Shown here: piece after piece, positions 51,101 to 62,106 of the stretch | How positions within the stretch are numbered: position 1 is the first letter of the stretch | Layout of the letters: every line of letters begins with the position of its first letter | Source of the DNA: Marthasterias glacialis | Taxonomy: Eukaryota > Echinodermata > Asteroidea > Forcipulatida > Asteriidae | Length of the DNA stretch: 64,000 bases | NCBI GenBank assembly: GCA_911728455.2 | Contig: OU452233.1 | Coordinates: forward strand, 16,810,087 to 16,874,086 | Direction: 5' to 3' | Notes under the pieces: model-generated | The model's database searches: none | What the model saw: the letters and a program-made list of their open reading frames with translations, nothing else | What the model was told of the DNA's origin: nothing | Position numbers and translations under genes: made by a program

Positions 51101-54100
51101 TGAACTCAACGGCGTAGTCCACATTGTCGCTGCAGCCGCCCCAGCGGAATGTTTCTCGTGCGTCGTTAGGGGGCGCATCGTCGCTGTCCCCAAACGGCAG
51201 CTGGCCGCAGCCGCAACGCGACAAGATGCCAGCGCTACAAGAGATGGCAAGAGTGTGTGCCAAGCTTGCTGCTGATAGAGCCTGGACGAAAGCTGCCTCC
51301 CTGGTACCTGTGTTGGAAGTAACGATGTTTCCTTGAGTACAATGGCTTGAATATTAACTTTTGCGTCCGTTGGCTTGGTTCGGCTTGCCGGTTTTGGGCA
51401 TGTTGTGAGCATTTTTTTCACCCTTTGTGTCAACGTTATTTACTGTTATGTTTTTTTGTTTGTTTGTTTTTTTGTTTTTTTGTTTTTTGTAGTATTTGCT
51501 TTACAATGTCCATGTCTTAGCTTACCTTTATCCAAATCCGGAGTGAAATTTGGAGCCGATATAATACTGCTGCAATTCCAGCGACGGTCCTGGAACTGAT
51601 CCTGACACGTGTCAAAGGTTACCGTCGTAGACTCCACCACAGCCGACATTACGTCGAGATTTCTTTTGCAAAGTGACGTCTGCGGGGAGACCAGCAGTCT
51701 TGTTGATTTGCAGACAGTTGCGTTCGCCCATATCGTGTTTCTGTAGTCTTTTGTTAACGCTCTAAGCAGGGAAAAATATTGAATTACGAGAATGTATCAA
51801 TAGGAAGAAAAGAGAGAGAGAGGGGGGGAAGCCACTTTTGGGTTGAACAAAGAAAAATTGACGAAAACAGGATTTGAACGTGATTTGTAAAATTAAAATT
51901 GCCTGCGCTCTACCAAAATCCCGTTCTAGCCAATGTTGTCTTTGATTTAAAATTACCCATTCAGTTTCCCCTTTGGTTGATAACTTGATTTAAAAAAAAA
52001 GTCAAATACGTTTGTCAGACAATACTTCTGAAGTTCCCAAGCCACAAAAACCTCACAAAAGACCTTGTTTTTAATGGGAGACTTTTGAGATGCTGACGGC
52101 AGCAGACACAACGGTAGTCTGGTTCCCTGACCAAAGATTCCTTGACGTCTCTTTTTAAAATTGTAAGGTCAGGCATCCTCCACATTTAAAAATAGATCAT
52201 GACGCAACATATTATAAATATTCATTACTTGTCACCAACGGTGGACGATGTCATTGGATAAAAAACGAAGCGCTGATGACGTGCTTTGTTTGCTTTCAAA
52301 AAGCCTTTCCAAAAAAATTACAAAAATATTCAAAAATAGTGTTGAATTTGTTGGAAACAATAAAACAATAATGGGATTTTTCCCTTGAATATTTATTTGC
52401 AAAATGTGTGAATGTGGTCGCAACGTCTGTCAACAAGATTGAATGTTTCCAGCGTGGTTTGTTTATCAACAAACTAAAGTTCTACACACGCCCGGAAATG
52501 TCCGACCATCAACGACACTTTCCGAATGTTGACGATAACGAGTTCGGAACACTTCAGATATGTTCGGAAAAGGAGGAATTCCTCCTTTTTTTGTCACGTG
52601 ACCCTCGGGTGACACCGGACCCTGAAATCGACAGAGAATAGTCGGAGATTTTTGGGTCGGGGAACCAGACTAACACAACGGCCCTTTTTGACAGTTCTGA
52701 GCGTGCGCGCATATGCTCAGTACTTCGTGTGTCGTTCTGGGCGTGCGTACTACTGGTAAGAACCGTGAAAAGGGACCGTTCAGATTAGTGTCCCATTAAG
52801 GAAGCACGCTCATTTCAGCTGTCATCAAAACGGGCACACTATTTTCAGAAGAGTTACCCACATCTTGTTGATTAGATATCTAAACCACGGCAAGGTCCTT
52901 TTTTGTCCTAGTTTTATTTTCCTGATGTCAATCTAGTTGAGTCCCACACGGAACTCTCGTTAGTCTTAATTGGCAGGTTGACATTGAGGCGTTTGTTATC
53001 CGGACATTATTACACTCCCTGCGAATTAAAAATGAAATCTTGAGGACGTGACGACCGTTTTGATGACGTCAGTTGATGTAGCAAGAAGTCAAAAAGAAGA
53101 CGGGTATGGATCCATGTTTCCTGTTTTCACGGGAGACTAAAATTAAAATGTGTCCATGTTGTTCACAGACATTATCATGCTGACATGGATCGTCAGCTGC
53201 ACAGCCTTTTTTTTTTTTTTTTTTTTTTTTTTCTTCAAGACGTTAAGAAAAAGTGTGTGCAAATGCCAGAGGCCTCCATCCGCCTAGGAAGACGAACCGG
53301 GCTGTCCGTGGTCAAGCCCTTGTGCTCAGCCACCGAAGCCCCGCCTTGACAGTGAGGGAGCTCGTCAGTGAGGGAGGCCGAGATGGACGGAAGGCTTGGA
53401 AGTCGGCTTAGGAAACCGAGTTGTCAAGCCTGGTCCGTTTCCCACCTCGCCGTGGCAACTGTTCGACGGACGAAGTGTGGGAACTTTTGGCCATTAAGTT
53501 GCAGGCGGATGTGAAAAACCTCCTGCTGCCCCTGATGCACTCAGGGGAGCCAGCTGCTCGGCGATTTCAGTGGCATAGAGTTGCAACGCTTACAAACTCT
53601 GATCAAGTTCGAATCTGGCAAGAACTAAACTTTAAAAAAAATAATAAAGCATGGCAACAAAACTTGTTCCTAATCGTTTGGTGGAACTAACAGTATGGAT
53701 GATTTGTCACTCAACGTAAACAAAATGTGTTCGAGAACCTTTTGAAAAGGAACACGGAGTTTTCGAAAGTTTGAGAAAATACATCCACCTGCACGGAAGC
53801 ACTTCGTTAAATTCATTTCCTTCCTTTTAAATAATACTTTATGATTGCAGCTGCCTTCTTCACGTTGAATAACAGCTAGACGACGTCTAGTCTGAAATCA
53901 GTCACACGAAGGTGATCAAGAGAACCAATTGCAAGTGTAACTTGACGGGATCATTGAGTTTTAGGTACAGAGAACATTGTTTCGGTTGTACCTTTACACC
54001 GATGTGTGATAAGCACTGTATTACATAGTGCTGTCGAGGCCCGCATAATGGGAACAAAAATCACAGGCTACTCGGGTGGGATCCGAGCCCAGATCCCCGC

Positions 54101-56901
54101 ATTCTAGACAGGCCATTTTCGAATCTTGGATTTCTATAGCAGCAGAGGCCACAGCAATTTAGTTGATATAATAATTACATCGCCACGGAAGTTTAGTGCC
54201 GCCACGTGAATTAAAAAAGTCTCACTCTTATCGTGTACGTACACGATAACTATCATGTACGCAAACGATAATTATTATGTACGTACACGATAACTTTGGA
54301 CTTATCGTGTGCGTACACGATAACTATCATGTACGTACACGATAATTATTATGTACGTACACGATAACTACCATGTATGTAAACGATAATTATCATGCAT
54401 GTACATGATAAGTTTGGACTTATCGTGTACACACACGATAGTTATGCACATTACATACACAATAACTTTGGACTTATCATGCACGTGCACGATCATTATC
54501 GTGACCGTGTTCGTACATGTTAGTTATCATGTACGTACACGATTACAGCGGGATTTTACTATTATTATAATTATTATTATTCATTTGGGGGCACTATGTT
54601 TCCGTTATAAGCACTATTAACTCGGTGCTTCCCCGAGTCCAGCGTGGAAAGGAACAGTTGGCAACCGTGGGTTCGTTGAGACAGTTTCCTTGGCTGACGC
54701 AACGGTTGACGATCAGGGATGACGTAAACCAACCCTACTTATGGATGTTTTCATTCCACTTCTTTTTAAATTCTTACAGGCGACCCTTGTGGACTGGCAA
54801 ATGAGACCGGGGCATCCAAAAAGAAACCCATGTTTTCACACGCAGATGAAGGCATTTTGAAGCTGTTTGGCACAGTGGGTATCTAACTTTACCGTTACCT
54901 CTTTTAATAGGATTGCCGCTGATTCTGCATCGACCGGTCGGTGAATTGTTAAGCGCTTACAAAGCGGCACCTCTTTCCACCAAATTAATCCCCCTTTCTA
55001 CGCACCGCACCGCCTCCTTAATTAGTCCCCAAAGGTAAATCCCAGTCTGTCTCTGGCATGCGATCTGAATCGAATTTGTTCTATGTCTTTTTTCTTCGAG
55101 TTGTTGAGGTGGGCGTGATGGCACAGCCCCTCAGCCACGTCGTCTTACCCTAATGAGCTCTTGTACGGCTAACAATCAAGCGCCGTGGATGTATATTGTG
55201 ACACCATTATGGGTCGACCGGTTTCAATGAGCGTCTTGCTGTGAGGCTTTTGGGACAGGTGTGGTTGATCCAAGAGGGGGGTGATCAGGTTTACCGCTCA
55301 AGCGCCAATGTATAGGGGATTCTCATCAACAGACATGTTTTCTGCATGTTGCAGGCTTTTGAGGCATGCTGTTCATCTTTCCAAATCCCGTTAATCTAAG
55401 CTATGTGTATCATATGTAGCGAGATTAACCTACTTTGACCCAATATTATGACTCTCGCATAATACTGAACTATATCAAGATTTATATAATAATTATGCTC
55501 TCTTAATACTGATTAATAGTTAGATTGAAAAATCACTCTTTTCGATTGAGGCCCGGGACAAATCCTTTGCAGTTTGTCCATACACTCTAAAAAAAAAAAT
55601 TTAAAAAAAAAATGTTAAATCAACACTTAAAGGGTTCGACCAGTGACAACATTTTATTAAAGTTTGATTCAACTAATACAAGTGTCAAACTATAATGTTT
55701 TAGAAGCTGAGATTTGAATCTTGTGTTAATTCAACTCTTCAATCGAGTTACATTTAACTCTTTCAAAGTGGTGTCACTGATCAAACTCTTTAAGCGTTGA
55801 TTGAACACTTTAGAGTGTAGTTTCACTCAAAAAACAGTCTAGATTAAATTTCAATCGATTACTGAGAGTAGTAATCTCGCCACTTTTAATATTTATAACA
55901 AAATGGTAAATTTGATTAAACATGAACCATTGCGATGACTGCTTACACATCGTTGAATCCCAATGAAAGCAAGCCGTACTTTCATTCCACACTGGTGGAA
56001 ACAAACGGTACATTCGATCTTGTACAAAATTAATATTGACTGCTTTTACCCGTGCTATGTTTAAAACTACGACACACTCGGTGATCCCCCGAGCGTTCTA
56101 CTGTCAATCGGCTTCACCTCGGGAAAATAGCACGAGTAAAAGCAGTCAATATTTGTCACATTATACCTGCAGTCTTTAGTATAATACAATTACATTAAAG
56201 AGCAAAGAGGTTTGGCGTTGCACAGGACCACCCACCAACATAGGGCTGGTTAGCTCAGTTGGTTAAAGCGCTCGCACAGTATTCGAGAGGCCGCAGGTTC
56301 GAGTCCGGCATCAGTCCAAATTTTCTTTGCTCACCCCAATTAATATAATTACATTAAATATATTCTAAATACATCTAGAGTAAAACATTATATTTAAACA
56401 TAGCATGATATACCAAATCTATAGTACCTGTGTATAATACTTCAACATATCACCTATCTAACAACGTACTTGTACAATATTTTTCTGCCTGTTCTCACGT
56501 GGGATAGATTGTGTGCAAATTGCTTATTGTGGCTGGTTGACTTAATGGTTTCATGTATTTCACTGTCTGTGACCCAGGTTCGAATCCCGGACTGGAGCCT
56601 TGCATGTGGATTGGGGTTTCAGTCCCTACCTGATTGCGTGGGTTTTTCCCCATTTGGGGTTTTCCTCACACATCTAAAACTGACATTTCTTCATCATCTT
56701 CTCTACCCAGTTATCATCGAGGCTTAGGGGGGAACAGTGCTGGTCACTTTTGATGGTCCATTTGGTTTCAATACTAAGAGAGATGTAATGATAATATCAA
56801 AAACGAACTTACATCCATTTCAGTGTGGAAGCTCTTGAAGTAAAAGGAACGATCAAAGCGAGGGCCAAAGCAACCAGGACTGGCATCTCGTGTAGGAGCA
56901 T
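48129..56901 (-). CDS. Wnt ligand, Wnt11 subfamily
   Basis: Six exons on the minus strand: 56901-56813, 51761-51526, 51307-51006, 50557-50455, 49068-48879, 48303-48129 (stop TAG). All splice sites are GT-AG and phases agree, giving 364 aa (human WNT11 is 354). Wnts are secreted, lipidated morphogens that bind Frizzled. The signal peptide is about 6-23 ([13 protein letters not shown]...). There are 24 cysteines, the full Wnt set. The lipidated serine is Ser225 in CHGVSGSC, and the C-terminal finger is [10 protein letters not shown]. Wnt11 marks are LKWIALTK after the signal, [27 protein letters not shown], and [10 protein letters not shown]. Wnt4 is the next best fit (LVP and GTRGRTCN match it too). 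A Met at 56886 is an alternative start. Intron 1 is 5,051 bp and full of repeats. The gene is divergent to the kinase gene. Confidence 0.92.
49236..49591. mobile_element. MITE (AAAGCCCCAGCTC type) in WNT11 intron 4
   Basis: Left AAAGCCCCAGCTAAACATTG and right CCAATGTTGAGCTGGGGCTT are inverted ends. The centre holds the small palindrome AGTTTTCGTCTCACCGAGAC followed by GAAAACT. It lies between coding exons 4 and 5 of the Wnt gene. Confidence 0.8.
52071..52799. mobile_element. Outer MITE of a nested insertion (TTAATGGGAGAC ends)
   Basis: Left TTAATGGGAGACTTTTGAGA, right AGTGTCCCATTAA, with TTAA at both edges. Without the inner insertion at 52115-52672 it would be about 160 bp, like the copy at 3134-3293. 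Inner words such as CAGCAGACACAACGG and GTTCTGAGCGTGCGCGCAT are shared with that copy. It lies in WNT11 intron 1. Confidence 0.75.
52115..52672. mobile_element. Inner DNA element with 9-bp target duplication
   Basis: Inverted ends TAGTCTGGTTCCCTGACC and GGTCGGGGAACCAGACTA, 558 bp. The 9-bp sequence ACACAACGG flanks it on both sides (52106-52114 and 52673-52681), as expected of a target-site duplication. A 9-bp duplication fits Mutator-like elements; 8-bp hAT is less likely. It carries a partial copy of the 29930-30240 repeat at about 52310-52475. Confidence 0.8.
52800..54227. other. WNT11 intron 1, no clear element
   Basis: Poly(T) at about 53208-53231 and a GC-richer patch at 53265-53440 with GAGGGAG repeats; no exon supported on either strand. 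Confidence 0.45.
54228..54546. repeat. Palindromic satellite, TATCGTGTACGTACACGATA units
   Basis: About a dozen units of a perfect or near-perfect 20-bp palindrome (TATCGTGTACGTACACGATA and variants) separated by AACT, ATTAT or the spacer ACTTTGGACT, the last at about 54292, 54411 and 54466. Both strands read almost the same. No transposon ends were seen. It lies in WNT11 intron 1. Confidence 0.85.
55498..55870. mobile_element. Nested MITE pair in WNT11 intron 1
   Basis: An outer element like 34048-34192 (left CTCTCTTAATACTGATTAAT, right TTTCAATCGATTACTGAGAG) is split by an inner MITE at 55581-55819 with ends TACACTCTAA and TTTAGAGTGTA. The inner element is about 239 bp, AT-rich, with AACTCTT/AAGAGTT words. 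Both are non-coding. Confidence 0.65.
56244..56317 (+). repeat. tRNA-like sequence (SINE head or tRNA pseudogene)
   Basis: Seven-base acceptor stem GGCTGGT pairs with ATCAGTC (with G-T pairs). The A-box TTAGCTCAGTTGGTTAAAGC and B-box GGTTCGAGTCC are good. However the anticodon loop reads ACAGTAT with C instead of T at position 33, there is a C-T mismatch closing the stem, and the D stem has a mismatch. It is therefore probably not a working tRNA gene. Short inverted flanks (GAGCAAAGA at 56199, TCTTTGCTC at 56325) surround it. Confidence 0.5.
56531..56778 (+). repeat. SINE family B, plus orientation
   Basis: B-box AGGTTCGAATCCCGG, then GAGCCTTGCATGTGGATTGG, CCTACCTGATTGCGTGGG and CATCTAAAACTGACATTTC as at 35431-35700. 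It ends about 35 bp before the first WNT11 exon, inside intron 1 and antisense to the gene. Confidence 0.7.
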
Positions 56902-59183
56902 CTCGTATACACGCCGAGCGAAGTAAATAAATCCTCCACCGTTCCTTCGAAAAAATGTCCAGACGGTGTCCTCGTCTTCGGTGAAAAAAAAATACAGTAT
57001 CACTACCGAGTTTGGAATTCTCTGTTGTCAATCTGCTGTGATGACAAGCCCCTTTGTAGTGTAATTAAGATCCCGTAGAGGTAACACCCATCCGATCGGG
57101 AGAATAACTGTAGGGTATTTTCTTGTCCGTGACGGCATGTCATCGGTGTTTTCTTTACCGGTGATGCTCGCCAGCGTTGTGGGTCTCTTAATTAGGATGA
57201 GATGCTCCTAAGCTTCCAACCCGTGGTGCACCGCCGTGAAAAGTACCTAATAATAATCCCCCACGGGGGCGAGACACCTAATTTGTGAGACTGGGGGAGT
57301 TGTTCAAAAGGACGGGTCATTTGGACCCTTTTTTGAAGGGTGGGATATTATCACCAAGTTGTGTGGCGGTGATGGGAGATGGATGGATAGACTGGCGGTA
57401 CGGGTCAAAGACCGGGTTGGTATAAAGGTGGGGTCCTGTTAGATCACTGTCACTGAAGTCAATCAAGCGTTATTCCTTGACACTTGAGAAGTCAGAGACG
57501 GGTAAAAAAAAAGGGGGTATGTTGGTCTTTTGCTGATGCCTTAAGGGCGCAGGCTGTCTAGACTGAAAAGTGGTTTCTTGTTCGACTGCCACTGGGCAGA
57601 CATTAGAGCTTGCCATAATTTGACGCATGTCTGTCAGAGTCTTCAACTGAATGCATCAGTGTGTTGCCATGAAGGTGGTTTTCATTCTCCACTATAAACA
57701 GTAATTTGGGATTTAGAACATTTTTTTAGAAAAGACAACCGAGAAGACCCTTTCAGTTTGTACTTCGAGATGTTTTTTTTTTTTTTTTTTTAATAAATCA
57801 GAGGAAGTAGACTGAGGTTCTATGCATTCGAGAAACTGCATATTATTATTATTGTTATTCTTTCTTTTCCTAGACAGATTGTTTGATATGTAAAGAAACT
57901 AAATAAATAAATAATAAAACATTGCAGTTAGTTCCCCTACCCCAGTTTTTGGTCAACGCGTAACCACTCTTTCAACGACCGAAATACCGAGACAAAAACC
58001 CCGGTTCTCCGGGCCTTCCGGTTTGTCTGATCCCTCCGGAAAAGTCGAACACATTCGGTCGCTGGTTGTGCTCCGGATCGATGTGGCTGCAGCTGGCTGC
58101 CAAAGAACACGTTGTATCGCAATCAGCTTCTCAGCTGCGAGTAAGGATGATTAAACTGTGGCCTGTTGCGCACTCGCTCTACTAGGCAAACATGGCGCGT
58201 CTGATCTGTCGTCTCCAGCCAGCTCTATCGTTAGCCTCTTATTATTTTCAGTTCATAACGGCTTCGAGACTGAGTTGGACTGGTGACAAATTGATACAGA
58301 CATTGACTATACTGTCTAAAACTGCAATTAAAATCAGATATCAATTGAAATCAGATAAAAATCGGTTAAGAACAGATAAAAGCTGATAAAAACAGGGCGA
58401 GTCAAAAACATTGTGAGGTCGTCACTCCAACATCCGAAAATGATTATGTTATTGTTATTTATAGATAGTTCCCGATACTGGACATAATTTACGGGCAACT
58501 TGGGTTCTGGCTTTGAGCTGCATCAAGCGTTCTTTTGTTGTTGTTGTGGTTGTTGTTGTTCTTCTTCTTCTTCTTGGACGTTCACAAAATGATAGATTAA
58601 CCCGACTTTACACTGTGGCCAAGTTTACACAAGGACCATTTTGTCGACGAGCGGCTGCTCATGTTGCTGAGCATGAGTACCAGACTCATGCTCAAAAACT
58701 TGTATTGGGTACCAGCGAAATCGAAGTCTAGTTGGCAAAATGTAATGGCCCCCGTGAGAACTTGGCCTGTGTGACGTCAATCAACAAGTATGGATGCGCG
58801 CGGTATGTGTGTGTGCATGGCGCGAGAAGTGAGCACCCGCACAAAATGCAGTGTGTACGTCACAGTGTCATTGTGTGTGATTGGCTGGAAGTTTGTGCGC
58901 GTGTTGAGTTGTTTTATGAAGTAACTGCAACAACAAAAATAATGAGTTTGCATCGTGTGATCAAACATATCAATGTATGGGTTGTGTTTATTGGCTCTGC
59001 TTCTGCTTTGACATTAAAAAAAAAACATCAGAAGAAAGTTGTAAAATTTACCATAGTTTATAAGAGAAAGACTTAAGGTTTAAGGTCATGTCGGAGGCTT
59101 TGTTTCTCCTAGAAGGACAGTTCCTACAACAAACATGGTTAGAATTTACCGGTTGATAAATTCTTCACAGCTAGTCATTTGAA
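56902..59183. other. Divergent intergenic region between WNT11 and TSSK-like gene
   Basis: Separates two start codons on opposite strands, so it should hold both promoters and any 5' untranslated exons. I could not place a start site. A TATAAA on the plus strand at 57421 lies too far from either gene to assign. Poly(T) at 57774-57791 and a TTG/TTC microsatellite at 58533-58575 are present. Short frames at 58192-58386 and 58732-59076 are unsupported. Confidence 0.45.
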
Positions 59184-61198
59184 ATGACTTTGGGAATGAG
59201 TGATGCTTTGAACCCGAAAGCACAAAACAGCAAAAGCGGCGACAGACCGCGGTCCGCTCTGGGAAACGCTTACGAGAGGCTGCGGCAGCTTGTCCGTCCA
59301 AAGGCCAAGAAAAAACAAGCTGACTCAGTGAAGACGGAGGAGCGGGTCGACAGGAAGCCAAAGCCACCACCAGCAACAACCAAGGTTAGGGACTCCGAGC
59401 CGTCTACGCCGCGGGGTCTAGCTTATGCCTGTGACAGACAGCGGAAGCTAAAGGAAGAGCAGACCAAGCAGGCGTCGTCGTCGACAGCTGGGAAGAAAAC
59501 TCAGCAGTATCAGACGATTGACGGCAGGGCAAATTGCCCCAAGCAGCGGCCCAAGCGGAAGAAGCATCCCAAGAGACGGGCTTACGCCAAGGCAGACTCC
59601 GCTGACTCGTCAAGCGACAGCTGTGACGGGAACGAGAACGCTGACAACCAGGATCTGTGGTTCCTCTCTCGACGGGGAATCGAACTGGAAAAGAGGCTCG
59701 GGGAAGGGACGTACGCTCAAGTCCACGCTGGTCGCCAGGTGAAGCGTGACCGTCAAGTCGCCGTCAAGATCATCTCACTGGAGAAGACCAACCAAAGGTA
59801 CCGTACCAAGTTCCTGCCCCGTGAGACTGAGATCCTCCGCAAGGTAAACCACCCCAACATCATTCGCTTGTTTGAGACGCTCAAATACGGACAGAAGGTT
59901 TTCTTCGTGACCGAGCTCGCAAAGAGGGGAGATCTCCTGTGCTACGTTCAGAGGCTGAAGGTTCTGACCTCACCCGTGGCTCGCACCATCTTCTCCCAGA
60001 TTGTCGACGGCATCGAATACCTGCACCTAAACGGCATCTACCATCGGGACCTAAAGTGCGAGAACATTCTACTAGATCCGTGTCACAGGGTGAAGCTGAC
60101 GGATTTTGGGTTCGCTAGGGAGTGGTACGAGCCCAACAACCTGTGCCGGACCTACTGTGGCAGCGCCGCCTACGCCTCGCCGGAGATCCTGTCAGGAATG
60201 CCTTACGATCCTAATACGGCAGATATCTGGAGCATGGGTATCGTACTCTTTGTAATGGTATGTTGATTTGTTGATTGGCGAATTAAATCAACCATTAGAT
60301 TATATAAATGAATAAGTTCTCATATAATTACACTTGTTATCAGTTTCACAAAGGTTGTTCTCCAAAAGAATGTAAGGGTTCAATTATAGGCCTAATGTGT
60401 TTTTAGCTGTGCTGTGAAGAGAATTACGTTTATATCTCGCCATGTTTCGTTTCTGCGCATCGAGGCAGGTTTCTGTCCCCTCAAAATGATCCCACTCCTC
60501 GATTGTTTTTCATACCTGACTTCCGTAATCTTTTTTTATTTAATGTCAAATTGAGAAAGAGCCTCCACACATTTTTGTTTAAACCAACTCATGACCGATC
60601 TTTTCAGTTTGTCCAACAACGTTCAGAAATCTACTTGATTATTTACAAGTCGCTCAAAATTAAAATAAGTTTTAACATATTCCAAAAAAAGACAACGAGT
60701 CACACCCAAGTCGTGCCTGCGCAGTTGGCGGCTACGGCTGCTGGTGTTGCTATTAGCTCCCTATGCTTCAATGCATGTCAACGTGGCTATCAAGCGGCAG
60801 CCGCAGTCACTATTTGGACACGGCCTCAACCTAAACCGATTGGGAAACCTCATTAACTTATAATCACCTCATTCAAACATGCCCCCAGCGACCTGCTTAA
60901 AACTGCATTATGGGCATTGACGATTTTCTTGTACTTTTTCAAACTCTTGATGTTAAGGAACATTTTGTGTTTTTTCGTTGTTTAGGTGCAGGGCAAAATG
61001 CCTTTTGACGATACGGACGTAAAGCACATGCTCGCCGTGGTCAAGAAGTTCGACGTCAGCTTCTTTTCCAAGCGCCCTCTATCTGCACCCCTGAAGGCTC
61101 TCATACAGTCTATCCTGAATCATGGGCAGTGGGATCGCGCCACCATCAGGGACATTAAAACAAGCCAATGGTTGACCGAAGTTTCAGTCAAGGCGTGA
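59184..61198 (+). CDS. TSSK-like serine/threonine protein kinase
   Basis: Two exons, 59184-60257 and 60986-61198 (stop TGA), joined in phase 0 across a GT-AG intron; 428 aa. Testis-specific serine kinases phosphorylate sperm proteins during sperm formation. The kinase domain runs from about 160 to the end: glycine loop LGEGTYAQV (172-180), ATP lysine 195 in VAVKII, TSSK-type KFLPRETEIL, catalytic HRDLKCEN (Asp289, Asn294), DFGF (Asp307), activation segment RTYCGSAAYASPE, then KMPFDDTDV in exon 2. No catalytic residue is missing. The N-terminal 160 residues are unusual: low complexity, basic (RPKRKKHPKRR at 122-132, a nuclear-signal-like run) and then Ser/Asp-rich. Typical TSSKs have almost no N-terminal extension. 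The first Met is used; a second lies at residue 5. AATAAA at 61956 could end the transcript. It could also be a related CAMK-group kinase, but TSSK fits best. Confidence 0.88.
60437..60490. repeat. SINE family C scrap in kinase intron
   Basis: TTTCTGCGCAT...GGTTTCTGTCCC matches, in reverse complement, the GGGACAGAAACC...TGCGCAGAAAC part of the SINE at 31640-31972. It is too short to say more. Confidence 0.5.
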
Positions 61199-61976
61199 AT
61201 TTATTGCAGCATACTCAAGCCACGTTTTGCAATACTGACTGGGAAAACCCCTGTTCGTTGCATCTTCTGGCATCATATTATTTACGCTCATTGAGCGTCC
61301 TCAAACATTTCTGTTCATTTTTGGAATTACCTCTTTGGTCCCTCTTGAATGAGAGTAGCAAAATGTCTCCACGGTGGCCTCAGTACTTTGTGAGGCACCA
61401 ATGGGATGAATCTCTACCCAGTCAGTATAAAATAGATCATTAACATGAGGCACAAACACTGATTACTGTTGGAGTTTTCCTTTTCAGATAGTCATCTTTG
61501 CCAATGTTTTTGTACCACATTAATTTTGCCATAATTTACCCACAGGAACGGGGAAGGATATAATTTGTATAGACCATGTAACGTTTATTTACAAAAAGAG
61601 TGACCCTGGATTGAGCAGGGCCACTTCTGGCAGGCAATAATATACTATACACTAGGTCAGTATGGAAAACTTTACATTTTGTGTCATATTTCTACATAAA
61701 TTGGAAAGCTGTAAAAAAAAAAAAATACCAGCTGAATACGTTTTGAGATTTGCCCTCATTTCTTCATACCAAAAGTTGATAAAAAATCAATCAGTGCAAT
61801 TTCCATTGATGTTGTTTTCTTGAATGCTGTGTACAAATCGTGCCTGCAGGAAGTCCAGTCTATGTGGCTCTTTTGTAAACATATCACATATTATATGGTC
61901 TATACGGTTTTTTGTTTTAAACTTGCATGACAAAGACCTGGATCTATTCACTTTTAATAAAAGACAAAACAACCAA
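61199..61976 (+). other. Probable 3' UTR of the kinase gene
   Basis: Follows the TGA stop. An AATAAA at 61956-61961, 20 bp before a fold-back element, is a plausible poly(A) signal. No further coding signal was seen. Confidence 0.4.
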
Positions 61977-62106
61977 TAATGGGAAACTTTTGAGACGATA
62001 GCAGGCGTCCCACAGACCGGTCCTTTTCCATTGTTTTCATAGCTGAGAACAATGGAAAAGGACCGGTCTGTGGGACGCCCGCTATCGTCTCAAAAGTCTC
62101 CCATTA
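61977..62106. mobile_element. Near-perfect 130-bp fold-back (TAATGGGAGACTTT ends)
   Basis: Left arm from TAATGGGAAACTTTTGAGAC, right arm the complement of TAATGGGAGACTTTTGAGAC. The arms are about 62 bp with about three or four differences and almost no loop. The terminal sequence is shared with the MITEs at 3134 and 52071. Confidence 0.8.

Noticed and set aside
53265-53690. GC-richer patch as a possible exon
   Set aside because: Frame at 53421-53690 has no domain and no clear acceptor or donor; it lies inside WNT11 intron 1.
54228-54546. CRISPR-like array
   Set aside because: Units are palindromic and vary, spacers are short and repeated rather than unique, and the DNA is eukaryotic.
56244-56317. 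Functional tRNA gene
   Set aside because: A and B boxes are good, but the anticodon loop has C where T33 is needed, and both the anticodon and D stems have mismatches. Listed only as a tRNA-like sequence.
48129-56901. Wnt4 as the identity of the Wnt gene
   Set aside because: LVP and GTRGRTCN fit Wnt4, but the N-terminal KWIALTK, CSSI..APN and [10 protein letters not shown] fit Wnt11 better. Kept as the alternative.
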